This document shows, in pieces, positions 6,319-13,712 of a DNA stretch of 43,464 nt. Position 1 is the stretch's first letter. Each line of letters starts with the position of its first letter. The notes below the pieces were generated by a model. It was not told the origin of the DNA. It did no database searches and saw only the letters and a program-made list of their open reading frames with translations. Source of the DNA: Candidatus Kaiserbacteria bacterium (lineage in GTDB: Bacteria > Patescibacteriota > Minisyncoccia > Phycocordibacterales > Phycocordibacteraceae); the NCBI GenBank assembly GCA_026396675.1, contig JAPLWI010000010.1, positions 1 to 43,464 on the forward strand, in the 5' to 3' direction. Position numbers and translations under genes: made by a program.

Positions 6319-8286
6319 TTATGCACCGAGAATCGCGAGTGCTCGGGTGAGAGCGAGCTTCGCGCCCGTCACGCTATCCGAATAACTCGAGTCAATCGCG
6401 GTCGTGAGTGAAGCGACGAGCTTCTCGAGGACTGGTGTCGAGAGTCGTGCCGTTCGACGCGCAATATCGGCATCGCAGGAAGTACCATCAACGCGGGCGC
6501 GATACACATCGTCGAGAGCGAAGACAGCGGCGCTGATTAGTTGTTCAGGTGCACCGCCTCCACGCACCTGTTGTCGAAGTCCTGCGAAGACACCAGCGCG
6601 ATCGCCTTCGATAAGCGCGATGGCAAATCCGCGAATATGCACAGGGACTCCGGTGGTACGCGCTACAGGAATATCCGCAGCAATCGGTTCAACATTTTCA
6701 TATATCGGTTCGACTTCTTCGTACACTGGCTCAACATTCACCTGTACTGGCTCGACATCAAGTATCGGTTCTGCGACGCGTTCGAGAATCGACGAAGAAG
6801 TGCGTTCTTCGTGTGACAAACTCTTCACGATATCTTCTATTGAAAGCGCGCCATTATGAGAGAAGGACTTGAATCCATCATACGAAGAATATCCGCGCGG
6901 CGCTTCGGGTGATTTTTCCACAGGAATCTCAACCGAAGCCGGCGCATGGAATGGAGCCGAATAAGCTGGAGCGCGGACTGGCTCTGGCGCGTTAAGCACC
7001 GCAGAGACACGAGCCATAAAATTGCGCGCGCGGCGATTCACAAACGGCACTGCACCAAAAAGAATCAGGTACGCGAGCGCGAGCGCGAAACAAATAAGCA
7101 CAAGCCAGTACACAATCGTACCAACTGGCCCCAAATCAAGACCAGTGTATGGAATCTGTGACAGCGAGAGATATGCGAGCGGCTGTGCGCCACCTTCAAG
7201 CGTTATGATTGGAATGATTGGATGGCCGCCACCACCACCTCCGCCGCCTCCACCTCCGCCACCACCTCCGCCGCCGGTCACAGTGAGCACGGCAGTACAG
7301 GTAAGTGTCTGCCCATTGGTCGCATGGAATGTACCTGTATAAGTGTATGCTTGTATTGCCGTAGGAGAAACAATTATCGATCCGGGAGTGGTTGTCCCCG
7401 TCGCAATACTGTTATCAATATCAACGGTTCCAATTCCAACACCTCCCCAAGAAAGTGTTGCTGAACCGCCGGTCGTGTAGCTAGCCGGCGAAACATCGAG
7501 CGTACAAGACGGACCGCCGCCTCCACCGCCACCATTTACCGTAACGATGGCTGTGCACTGCACAGAACCTCCAGCGCCGGTAGCAGTGCCTGTGTAAGTA
7601 ACGGTAGAAACTGGCGAGACAGATTTTGTACCGGAAGCGACCGGAGTAACGGAACCGATGCTGTTATCAATTGAAAATGAAGTGGCGTTCTTGGTTGTCC
7701 ACGAAAGTATGGATGAGCCGCCAGTCGTAATAGAAGTCGGATTCGCCACAAGCGTACAGGTAGGGGCTGGTGTAATTACTGGGTAGGTACAAATCACTCC
7801 TGACTGACTCGTCGCTTTCGAGTTGTAATTAATTGCTACTGGATCCATACAGCCGTAGATTACCGGCGGAGGAGGTGTTGGATAGGTGCAAGTCACTCCT
7901 GACTGACTCGTCGCATTTGGATTGTAGTTCGTAGCGGTACTGTCCATACATCCGTACACAATGACTGGAATTATCGGAACTGGAATCACAACTGGAACTG
8001 GCAATGGCTGTGGCGGAACAGGTGGAATCACTGGAGAAACAACTGGCGGAATAACCAGAGGCGGAACAACAGGAATCTCGCAACAAGGCGGGAGAATTGG
8101 GACTGGTGCTGGAACAGGAATATCGCAACATGGCGGCAATACTTGGGCTAAAACTCTAGCGGGTGTGGTAAGACCAGTCGCAAAAGCGATTGACATACCA
8201 AAAATAATCGTAAGAAGTACGGTAAAGAGACCGGTTAGAATCGGTCGTTTGTTCATATATGAGAAAACCTTGTCAAAATTTTTCAT
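6319..8286 (-). CDS. Large Pro/Gly-rich Ig-like surface protein with TM helix
   Basis: Unknown role, probably envelope-located. I chose ATG 8286 (MKNFDKVFSYM). The open frame runs to 8523 but runs toward the upstream gene; ATG 8256 is an alternative. In order: N-terminal hydrophobic export helix, a long Pro/Val repeat stretch, two copies of a YGCMD-x3-NYN repeat, two Ig-like domains each starting CTL and separated by Gly runs, a 17-glycine tract, a second membrane helix (IVYWLVLICFALALAYLILF), and a cytosolic tail with VEPVYEEVEPIYENVEP repeats and a helical end domain. 655 residues. The product resembles predicted proteins of other Parcubacteria in architecture only. Confidence 0.8.
   Translation of the reverse strand: MKNFDKVFSYMNKRPILTGLFTVLLTIIFGMSIAFATGLTTPARVLAQVLPPCCDIPVPAPVPILPPCCEIPVVPPLVIPPVVSPVIPPVPPQPLPVPVVIPVPIIPVIVYGCMDSTATNYNPNATSQSGVTCTYPTPPPPVIYGCMDPVAINYNSKATSQSGVICTYPVITPAPTCTLVANPTSITTGGSSILSWTTKNATSFSIDNSIGSVTPVASGTKSVSPVSTVTYTGTATGAGGSVQCTAIVTVNGGGGGGGPSCTLDVSPASYTTGGSATLSWGGVGIGTVDIDNSIATGTTTPGSIIVSPTAIQAYTYTGTFHATNGQTLTCTAVLTVTGGGGGGGGGGGGGGGGGHPIIPIITLEGGAQPLAYLSLSQIPYTGLDLGPVGTIVYWLVLICFALALAYLILFGAVPFVNRRARNFMARVSAVLNAPEPVRAPAYSAPFHAPASVEIPVEKSPEAPRGYSSYDGFKSFSHNGALSIEDIVKSLSHEERTSSSILERVAEPILDVEPVQVNVEPVYEEVEPIYENVEPIAADIPVARTTGVPVHIRGFAIALIEGDRAGVFAGLRQQVRGGGAPEQLISAAVFALDDVYRARVDGTSCDADIARRTARLSTPVLEKLVASLTTAIDSSYSDSVTGAKLALTRALAILGA
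7225..7275 (-). repeat. 17-codon glycine tract (GGN repeat)
   Basis: Seventeen consecutive Gly codons mixing GGC, GGT and GGA. Codon mixing suggests selection on the protein as well as slippage. It forms a flexible linker between the second Ig-like domain and the membrane-proximal segment. Confidence 0.9.
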
Positions 8287-8312
8287 TTTCACTGCCACTT
8301 GCGTGGCGTATA

Positions 8313-8358
8313 AAAAGGGAGTGAGTGTGGCGACTTGTTGAAAATTGCCGTCACACTC
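8313..8358 (-). terminator. Terminator after the secreted Cys-rich gene
   Basis: GAGTGTG / CACACTC arms (8323-8329, 8352-8358) with a long loop. On the minus strand they are followed by ACTCCCTTTTTATA. It separates the gene ending at 8367 from the gene starting at 8286. Confidence 0.55.
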
Positions 8359-8366
8359 TTTTCCCG

Positions 8367-9437
8367 TTAACGCGCCCATTCGCCCCAAGGCCAGTACAGT
8401 TGGGGCATACCTTTTGGAATCTCTCCCTGGGTATACCACACTGTGGCCTTTTTGATTCCCGATTTGGTGTTCAGATAGTCGAACCACCTGACACCAATTC
8501 CGTCCGAGTGACTGGCAATCCACTCTTCACGCTTCTCACCATACTCGGTCGCCTGCGCGAACGAGACCTCGCCTTTCGGAAGTTCCGGCCAGACGGTTTT
8601 GCCGCGGTCCAGACAAAGGACCGTGACAAATTTCGAACCTTTTTCCGCAACAAATGCGGGAAGGCGTAAAACGTGCTCGCCCGGCGCGGGAGCGTAGCTC
8701 CCTTTGAGTTGGACCGGTTGTCCAACTACTGCGACATCTGCAGAGAAGTCGCAGTGCATATTTTCGCACTCCTTCGCCCAGATACTTTCGAAGTCAGTTT
8801 CGCCTGCGCGTTTGACCCCGATACATTCATTGGAAACATCGGTGGGACCAAGAAGTGCGAATCTGACCGCAGTGTCCTGTGCTTTTGTGAAGAAATGAAT
8901 CTCCACACAGCGCTCCTTTATCGGCTTTTCAACCGGATTGGTGCAATCGCTGGCGAGTACGATCCTCTTTGTCTTCGGATCGACCCACACCTTCTCTTCT
9001 GACTTGAATGAGCGGGAGAGACAATGAAGAGTCGGCTTAAACGTGCCTTTGCCCGAGGGTTTCAGGCATGAAATCCAGTACTCTCCTCCTGGCGCTGGCA
9101 CTACTTCGAGCGTCCGCAAGAACGCCGGTACATTGGCAATCTCGGTGAGATTTGCTGCCGGATCCGACACCTTGAACATCTCAAAGTAATCGCTCGGTGT
9201 TGCACACGACCCGTCGCGCTTACAGCGAACAGGGTCTAGCATGCTAGTCCCTTTCGGATTCTTCGCGAGCGATGCCTCAATCTTGCTCGCGAGCTCCTCG
9301 GGGCTGCTAATACCGTGCAGAAACGGTTTCCCAGCCGGAGCGGCACAGGCGAAACAAACAAAAATGACAAGAATCGCCGCTATAATTCCCAATGCAATTA
9401 CAAATTTCCAACTTCCTATGATTTTTTTTATCTTCAT
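8367..9437 (-). CDS. Secreted Cys-rich protein of unknown function
   Basis: Not recognised. ATG 9437 is set by AAAGGAGG 5 nt upstream; a GTG at 9440 is less likely. The 356 residues begin with a basic N-terminus and hydrophobic segment (FVIALGIIAAILVIFVCFA), so it is exported or anchored. The mature part has about a dozen Cys (CKRDGSC, CENMHC and others), which suggests disulfide bonds and fits the DsbA-like gene at 17970. A hairpin GCCGCT-GTA-AGCGGC sits a few bases before the Shine-Dalgarno. It is one of five strong-SD orphan genes in the window. Confidence 0.75.
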   Translation of the reverse strand: MKIKKIIGSWKFVIALGIIAAILVIFVCFACAAPAGKPFLHGISSPEELASKIEASLAKNPKGTSMLDPVRCKRDGSCATPSDYFEMFKVSDPAANLTEIANVPAFLRTLEVVPAPGGEYWISCLKPSGKGTFKPTLHCLSRSFKSEEKVWVDPKTKRIVLASDCTNPVEKPIKERCVEIHFFTKAQDTAVRFALLGPTDVSNECIGVKRAGETDFESIWAKECENMHCDFSADVAVVGQPVQLKGSYAPAPGEHVLRLPAFVAEKGSKFVTVLCLDRGKTVWPELPKGEVSFAQATEYGEKREEWIASHSDGIGVRWFDYLNTKSGIKKATVWYTQGEIPKGMPQLYWPWGEWAR

Positions 9438-9450
9438 CACTGCCTCCTTT

Positions 9451-9465
9451 GCCGCTTACAGCGGC
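9451..9465 (-). promoter_or_regulatory. Hairpin next to Shine-Dalgarno
   Basis: Arms GCCGCT / AGCGGC with a 3-nt loop end immediately before AAAGGAGG of the 8367-9437 gene. It could modulate ribosome access or mark the 5' end of the mRNA. Confidence 0.4.
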
Positions 9466-9504
9466 TAATTTTTTATTGAAAGAACATCTCTCCTCTTTGC
9501 GGAG

Positions 9505-9544
9505 AGTCACGCGATTCCGTTAATTAAAACGGAATCGCGTGACT
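9505..9544. repeat. 17-bp hairpin spanning the sortase stop codon
   Basis: Perfect arms at 9505-9521 and 9528-9544 with loop AATTAA. The final codons and TAA of the sortase gene lie inside it. A smaller hairpin CTCTCC/GGAGAG (9488-9506) adjoins it. There is no clear U tract, so it may be an mRNA 3'-end stabiliser or a repeat rather than a standard terminator. Confidence 0.65.
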
Positions 9545-10204
9545 TTCAACAAAATCCGCGACGACAACAAATCGGTCTTCTTTCTTGGCGAACGAATCGC
9601 AGGTCGAGAGAGTGAGTTCTTTCCCCACAACCGAAAGCGGAATCACTGCGTCGTTCGCATTTTCCTTCGTCACGCTTTTCACTCGATAGGTATAAGCCAT
9701 ATCAGATGAATAGACGGTGACCGCATCTCCCGCTACGAGCTTCTGGATGCCATTGAATGTTTTATATGCCTGATTATTTACAATCGGCAGATAACTCGAA
9801 TGGCCGAAGAGGACAACATTGCCGTCTTCACCAAGTCGCGCAGAGGTCGGATATCTTACCGCGCCTTTCATCAATTCTTGGTCGAGAACTGTCGTGTCGG
9901 CTGTTGCTGGATTCGCGATAGTTGTCGAAAGATTAATCGTTGGAATCTCTATTTTCATCGGTAGTTCCGGAAGCATTGGTGTCAAAGCATTCAAGCTTAT
10001 CGCAGCAATCTGATTTGTCGCACCGCCTAATACATTTTCTCCGCCTTTTGCAAAAACTATAGAAGGCAATAAATCAAACCGAGCGAGCGAGATTACGCTA
10101 ACAAAGAACACGAACACGAAAATGCTAAGGAAGATTCCCTTCCTCAAATACGCTCGTTGACCCGCGCGGATAATCCGTGCGGTGAATGCAATAAGCCCCT
10201 TCAT
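9524..10204 (-). CDS. Membrane-anchored sortase family transpeptidase
   Basis: Cysteine transpeptidase that attaches or processes surface proteins. I chose ATG 10204 because a divergent promoter overlaps the longer frame; it gives 226 residues. One N-terminal membrane helix (FLSIFVFVFFVSVISLA) is followed by a linker with VLGGAT. The catalytic domain has His135 (LFGHSS), Cys202 (TLSTC) and Arg211 (EDRF), in the TLSTC style of class D/E sortases. No LPXTG-type sorting signal is visible in neighbouring proteins. It is divergent from the lipoprotein gene at 10323. Confidence 0.92.
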   Translation of the reverse strand: MKGLIAFTARIIRAGQRAYLRKGIFLSIFVFVFFVSVISLARFDLLPSIVFAKGGENVLGGATNQIAAISLNALTPMLPELPMKIEIPTINLSTTIANPATADTTVLDQELMKGAVRYPTSARLGEDGNVVLFGHSSYLPIVNNQAYKTFNGIQKLVAGDAVTVYSSDMAYTYRVKSVTKENANDAVIPLSVVGKELTLSTCDSFAKKEDRFVVVADFVESHAIPF

Positions 10205-10217
10205 ATCGTCTTCTACA

Positions 10218-10246
10218 TACATACAGCATCGTGTCAATTCTGTCAA
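10218..10246 (-). promoter_or_regulatory. Sortase promoter
   Basis: Minus strand TTGACA (10241-10246), 17-nt spacer, TATGTA (10218-10223). The start codon at 10204 follows a very short leader. Confidence 0.6.
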
Positions 10247-10256
10247 GCGCTTGACA
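10241..10256. promoter_or_regulatory. Palindrome of back-to-back -35 boxes
   Basis: TGTCAAGCGCTTGACA is a perfect 16-bp palindrome. Its two halves are the -35 boxes of the divergent sortase and lipoprotein promoters. A single bound regulator could control both. Confidence 0.6.
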
Positions 10257-10279
10257 AAATATAGTATATAGAGTATCCT
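10251..10279 (+). promoter_or_regulatory. Lipoprotein gene promoter
   Basis: TTGACA (10251-10256), 17-nt spacer, TATCCT (10274-10279), then an A-rich leader with AAAGGAGGT before ATG 10323. Confidence 0.7.
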
Positions 10280-10322
10280 CTCAAACAGATGTAAATTTGA
10301 AAACAAAAAGGAGGTCTTTTCG

Positions 10323-10871
10323 ATGAAGACAAAAATGAGTAGTTTGTGGATCGGATTCGCCATGTTAGTTGTGGCGATGATGTTGGGAGGTTGTGGCGCC
10401 GGACAACTCGTGAAGATTCCGCTGACGATGCCGGACGGTGAAAAGGCGACTCTCGTTGCTCACAATCAGACCGCGCCTGACTGGATGATACGAAGCGGAG
10501 CTATGAAGCTTAATTTCGTAGTGAGGGGCGATGTTTCTGAAAAGCAGCTTCTTGCTGTGGCACGCGTAGAGGATGCTTGCCGAATCTATACCAAGACCGT
10601 GCGGCCAAACGCTTTGGTCGCTGTGTTATCAAGCGGTGTGCTCTATGCCGCTGCAGGATACCTTGGCGTTGGGTTCGGATCGCAGGCATTTGCAGGAGCA
10701 GTGTTCAGCGAGTACGCAAAGTATGGTGCTATGGCAACTGGCGCCGCTGGACTTGCGAACGGCGTTATATCTCTCGGGGGTAAGACCTATACTTTCGAGA
10801 ACTGCGGGTCTCAGGTGTTGGGTCTGTTCCCCGGATACGATGTCCGGGTTCTCCAGAAAAGTCCGTACTAA
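10323..10871 (+). CDS. Predicted lipoprotein, unknown function
   Basis: Not recognised beyond export class. The start is fixed by AAAGGAGGT. The signal peptide ends in the lipobox LGGC with Cys24, so it should be lipid-anchored on the outer face of the membrane. The middle has a glycine/alanine-rich hydrophobic region (about residues 95-155), and two Cys (near 82 and 163) could pair. 182 residues. It has its own promoter and terminator and belongs to the strong-SD orphan group. It is transcribed away from the sortase gene. Confidence 0.8.
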   Translation: MKTKMSSLWIGFAMLVVAMMLGGCGAGQLVKIPLTMPDGEKATLVAHNQTAPDWMIRSGAMKLNFVVRGDVSEKQLLAVARVEDACRIYTKTVRPNALVAVLSSGVLYAAAGYLGVGFGSQAFAGAVFSEYAKYGAMATGAAGLANGVISLGGKTYTFENCGSQVLGLFPGYDVRVLQKSPY

Positions 10872-10883
10872 GGAGAGTACGGA

Positions 10884-10914
10884 AATGGGCGTCCTTCTAT
10901 GGAGGACGCCCATT
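10884..10914 (+). terminator. Terminator of lipoprotein gene
   Basis: Arms AATGGGCGTCCT / AGGACGCCCATT with a 7-nt loop, followed by ACTATTTT. Confidence 0.85.
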
Positions 10915-10925
10915 ACTATTTTAAG

Positions 10926-10944
10926 AACAAGGTTTAACCTTGTT
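10926..10944. terminator. Second, bidirectional terminator
   Basis: Arms AACAAGGT / ACCTTGTT, loop TTA, then TTTTTATTTTT on the plus strand. It lies between the lipoprotein gene and the convergent FKBP gene. Confidence 0.75.
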
Positions 10945-10945
10945 T

Positions 10946-11458
10946 TTATTTTTGTACTTTCAAAAGTTCCACTTCAAAGATAAGCGTGGAATTACCCGGA
11001 ATCGAACCATAATCATTTGGACCATAGCCGAGCGATGGCGGGACAACGAGCTTGCGTTTCCCTCCCACCTTCATGCCGACAACACCATCATCCCAACCTT
11101 TAATTACATTCCCTGCTCCGAGAGTGAAGGTGAATCCATTCGCGGTTTCCGGATGTTTTGATGAAGCATCAAAAACCGTGCCGTTCGTAAACGAGCCGAC
11201 ATAGTTGACGGTTACGCTATTGCCAACGGCGGCAACAGCACCTGTGCCAACAACTTCATCGGTCACTTGCAGTTGTGTCACATTTTCAGTTGGCATGGTA
11301 GTTGGTGCATTTGAATTGGTAGTGGTAGCTGTCTCGATTGTAACTTCCTGAGATGGCTGAGTCGAGATCGAGAAGAGCGACATCCCATTAAAAACAAAGA
11401 AGAAAATAACTACAGCGAGTGCGAGTGCAACGGCGATACCGGTTTGGGTTGGGTTCAT
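10946..11458 (-). CDS. Membrane-anchored FKBP-type peptidyl-prolyl isomerase
   Basis: Catalyses cis-trans proline isomerisation, here on the outer face, to fold exported proteins. N-terminal membrane helix (IAVALALAVVIFFFVF), a Thr-rich linker, then one FKBP domain of about 105 residues with VTVNYVGSFTNGTVFDAS, GNVIKGWDDGVVGMKVGGKRKLVVPP and LGYGPNDYG. 170 residues. It lies 7 nt downstream of the DUF5663-like gene, so the two are co-transcribed. Confidence 0.95.
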   Translation of the reverse strand: MNPTQTGIAVALALAVVIFFFVFNGMSLFSISTQPSQEVTIETATTTNSNAPTTMPTENVTQLQVTDEVVGTGAVAAVGNSVTVNYVGSFTNGTVFDASSKHPETANGFTFTLGAGNVIKGWDDGVVGMKVGGKRKLVVPPSLGYGPNDYGSIPGNSTLIFEVELLKVQK

Positions 11459-11465
11459 AGAATAA

Positions 11466-11759
11466 TTATTTATTAAATTCTTTAAATCGCTTCACTTCAT
11501 CGGCAACCGCGGCTTTCGCCAACTCCTCGTGTTCAGGAACTTCCTTGTCAAGAAATGTCTTCAGCGCCGCCGCATCGCCTGTTTCAGCGATCTTAGCGAA
11601 TTCACTTCGCTTCTCTTCAGAAAGTTTACTGAGCACCGATATCGTCGCGGCCTTCAACGCTACCTCGCCGAACTGCGCTATAAGCGTCTTTTGTTCTTCT
11701 GGTGGAAGACCGTTGATACCGAGGTCGGTGGCGATGGCGGCGGTTAATTCATCTTGCAT
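11466..11759 (-). CDS. DUF5663-like small protein
   Basis: Function unknown; probably cytoplasmic and helical. I chose ATG 11759 (MQDELTAAI). The ATG at 11768 is formed by the end of a TACAAT box, which lies 7 nt before the chosen start and implies leaderless translation. The 97 residues carry the features I recall for DUF5663: LPPEEQ, then LISxxGEVAL-like and LSEEKRSEF segments, then DKEVPEHEEL. The family name is from memory. Confidence 0.7.
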   Translation of the reverse strand: MQDELTAAIATDLGINGLPPEEQKTLIAQFGEVALKAATISVLSKLSEEKRSEFAKIAETGDAAALKTFLDKEVPEHEELAKAAVADEVKRFKEFNK

Positions 11760-11779
11760 AGGTGGCATTGTATCATTTA

Positions 11780-13708
11780 TTATTGAATAAGTTTCCCCAG
11801 TTCATCTGGTTCAGGTGCTTTCATAAATGATTTGAAGAATCCGAAGAATCCGCCGGTTCTCACCGGTGTACCAACGGGAATTACTTTACCATCAACAAAA
11901 CCCCAAGGAATGCGATACATACCGCTGTTGTCAGCGGTGCTGTAAACAATTTTGTCCGGATTGGCAATAAGATAATTCTGAATTACATTAGCCTGCTCTG
12001 TCGTTGAACCCCCAAACGCGAGCAGGTGTTTGCCGACCGCATCGGCATAAATATGCGGTTCGGAAATTGATACTTCAAGACCAGAATTATTTATAATGCT
12101 GTCGGTATAAGTACTATTACGAGCCGCCTCGGACCATCCGGCAGTATGTTCTTGGGTTTCGGGGGGAGGAGCAATTGGCGCTTCAGGATGTGTAGCAGAT
12201 ACTGTTTCAACTGGAGGTGTTGGTTGAGTTTCTGGACGCGGGGCAGGTGCTTCTGGAGCAGGAGCCGCTGGTGGCGCTTCAGGAATTTTTTCGGCTGGTG
12301 GTACGGTTGAATGTGGACCTGGATATTCTGGAGACGTCGGCTCTTGTACAGATGACGACGTCCCTGCAGGAGGTGGTTCAGTAACTGGAGCAGAAACAGG
12401 CGTTTCGGTCAAAGGAGTAACTGGCGTTTCTGGATGGTAAGCGGGAGTCCAATGATCTTCAACACTACCGGTAGTATCAATCTCAATATTCCCATGCGCA
12501 TCAAGAGTCATTGTGTCGTCGAGATTGATTTGGATACTCTTACCAGTAGCAGTATCAAAAAATTCATGTTTTTCGGCGAGGTCATGCACAAGTTTGTTTA
12601 TTGAGTTTTCATCTGAGTTGATGAGCTTCGCGAGATCGCTATCAGGGTCAAGATTTGGTGGTTTAACAAATCCAGATTCGTGAACCTTATTCCAGAGCTG
12701 CTTCGCCATGTATTCGTAGCCATGGCCTGATGACGCATCAACTGAAATTACGGGCAATTCAGATGTGACAGGAATTTCTGGCGCCGCTTGAATAGCGGAT
12801 ACTCCGGCAACTTCGTACGCATAAGGATTTTCTAGCGGAGTTTCGTATGCATAAGAAGGATTTTGCGTAGCGGCTGGTACAACTGTAGTATGACCGAACG
12901 CGTGTCCGAGCCAATCAGAAAGTTTTTCCATTGCATAACGACCAGCGATCGCAGTTCCGCCCATATACACAGCGCCAAGTACGGCAGCGTAAGTATTTTT
13001 AAATTTGTCAGACCTTCCTTCGAGCTTCACGCCGAAGTATGTTGCATCTTTATTGACGGCAAGTTTCTCTTCCATTTTCTCGCGGCGCTTCAACGCGAAG
13101 CCAGCACCACCAAGCACGCGCTGTCCGTACATAAGGCCTGCAAGAGTAGATGCGAGCGGCGGGAGTCCGGCTGCGGTTGCGAGCGCACCGCCACCAATTA
13201 AAGATGCAGTGATGTACGCCTTCTGGCGAAATGGTAATTTGTTATAGCCCTCAACAAGTTTCTTCAAATCAGTTTTTAACTTCTCGCCCTTTTCGTCGAG
13301 CGTTTTGCTCCTGTCTGCGAAGTAACTCGCGTAATCTTTCGCTTTTTCAGCGCCTGTTTTTATTTTCCCAAATGATTCTGCAGGATTCGCAACCATATGT
13401 GCGATTCCCTCACCAGCGGCTTTGAAATCGCCGACGACATCCAAGCCAATTTTTTTCAAACCATTGCCGAGTTCAGTGCTCCGATTAGTTAAATATTCCT
13501 TTGCTTTTTCTATTTTTTCTTTCACTTCTTTCGCACCTTCAGGAAATTTATCAACGAGTCCGCGTAATTTCTCGCGCCACTCTGACTGCGTGCTTTCGGT
13601 GTTTTCTTTTTCCTCTTGTTGTTCTAGCGCAATTTTAATATGGTCAAACTCTGGACCACTGAAATCAAGAAGATCTGAAGCTTCTTCTCTTGGTTTCTTT
13701 TCAGACAT
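11780..13708 (-). CDS. Large coiled-coil / Pro-rich membrane protein, partner of the ATPase
   Basis: Not recognised. 642 residues. The first 175 are charged and helical (KEVKEKIEKAKEYL...). Two hydrophobic segments follow near 170-205 (ITASLIGGGALATAAGLPPL) and 245-265 (YAAVLGAVYMGGTAIAGRY). A long Pro/Glu/Thr-rich stretch spans about 430-530, and a small C-terminal domain ends GFFGFFKSFMK. It starts 4 nt after the stop of the ATPase gene, so the two are an operon. It may be a membrane platform or substrate for that ATPase; this is inference from position. Confidence 0.7.
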   Translation of the reverse strand: MSEKKPREEASDLLDFSGPEFDHIKIALEQQEEKENTESTQSEWREKLRGLVDKFPEGAKEVKEKIEKAKEYLTNRSTELGNGLKKIGLDVVGDFKAAGEGIAHMVANPAESFGKIKTGAEKAKDYASYFADRSKTLDEKGEKLKTDLKKLVEGYNKLPFRQKAYITASLIGGGALATAAGLPPLASTLAGLMYGQRVLGGAGFALKRREKMEEKLAVNKDATYFGVKLEGRSDKFKNTYAAVLGAVYMGGTAIAGRYAMEKLSDWLGHAFGHTTVVPAATQNPSYAYETPLENPYAYEVAGVSAIQAAPEIPVTSELPVISVDASSGHGYEYMAKQLWNKVHESGFVKPPNLDPDSDLAKLINSDENSINKLVHDLAEKHEFFDTATGKSIQINLDDTMTLDAHGNIEIDTTGSVEDHWTPAYHPETPVTPLTETPVSAPVTEPPPAGTSSSVQEPTSPEYPGPHSTVPPAEKIPEAPPAAPAPEAPAPRPETQPTPPVETVSATHPEAPIAPPPETQEHTAGWSEAARNSTYTDSIINNSGLEVSISEPHIYADAVGKHLLAFGGSTTEQANVIQNYLIANPDKIVYSTADNSGMYRIPWGFVDGKVIPVGTPVRTGGFFGFFKSFMKAPEPDELGKLIQ

Positions 13709-13712
13709 ACTT

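Noticed and set aside
8287-8523. N-terminal extension of the 6319-8286 gene
   Set aside because: It runs over a terminator and into the preceding gene's coding region, and it lacks export features; the ATG at 8286 begins a normal signal sequence.
10205-10363. N-terminal extension of the sortase gene
   Set aside because: It would cover the divergent promoters and the start of the lipoprotein gene.
10810-10830. QVLGLF in the lipoprotein as a VLGxxT motif
   Set aside because: The Thr is missing and the context is not next to an anchor.
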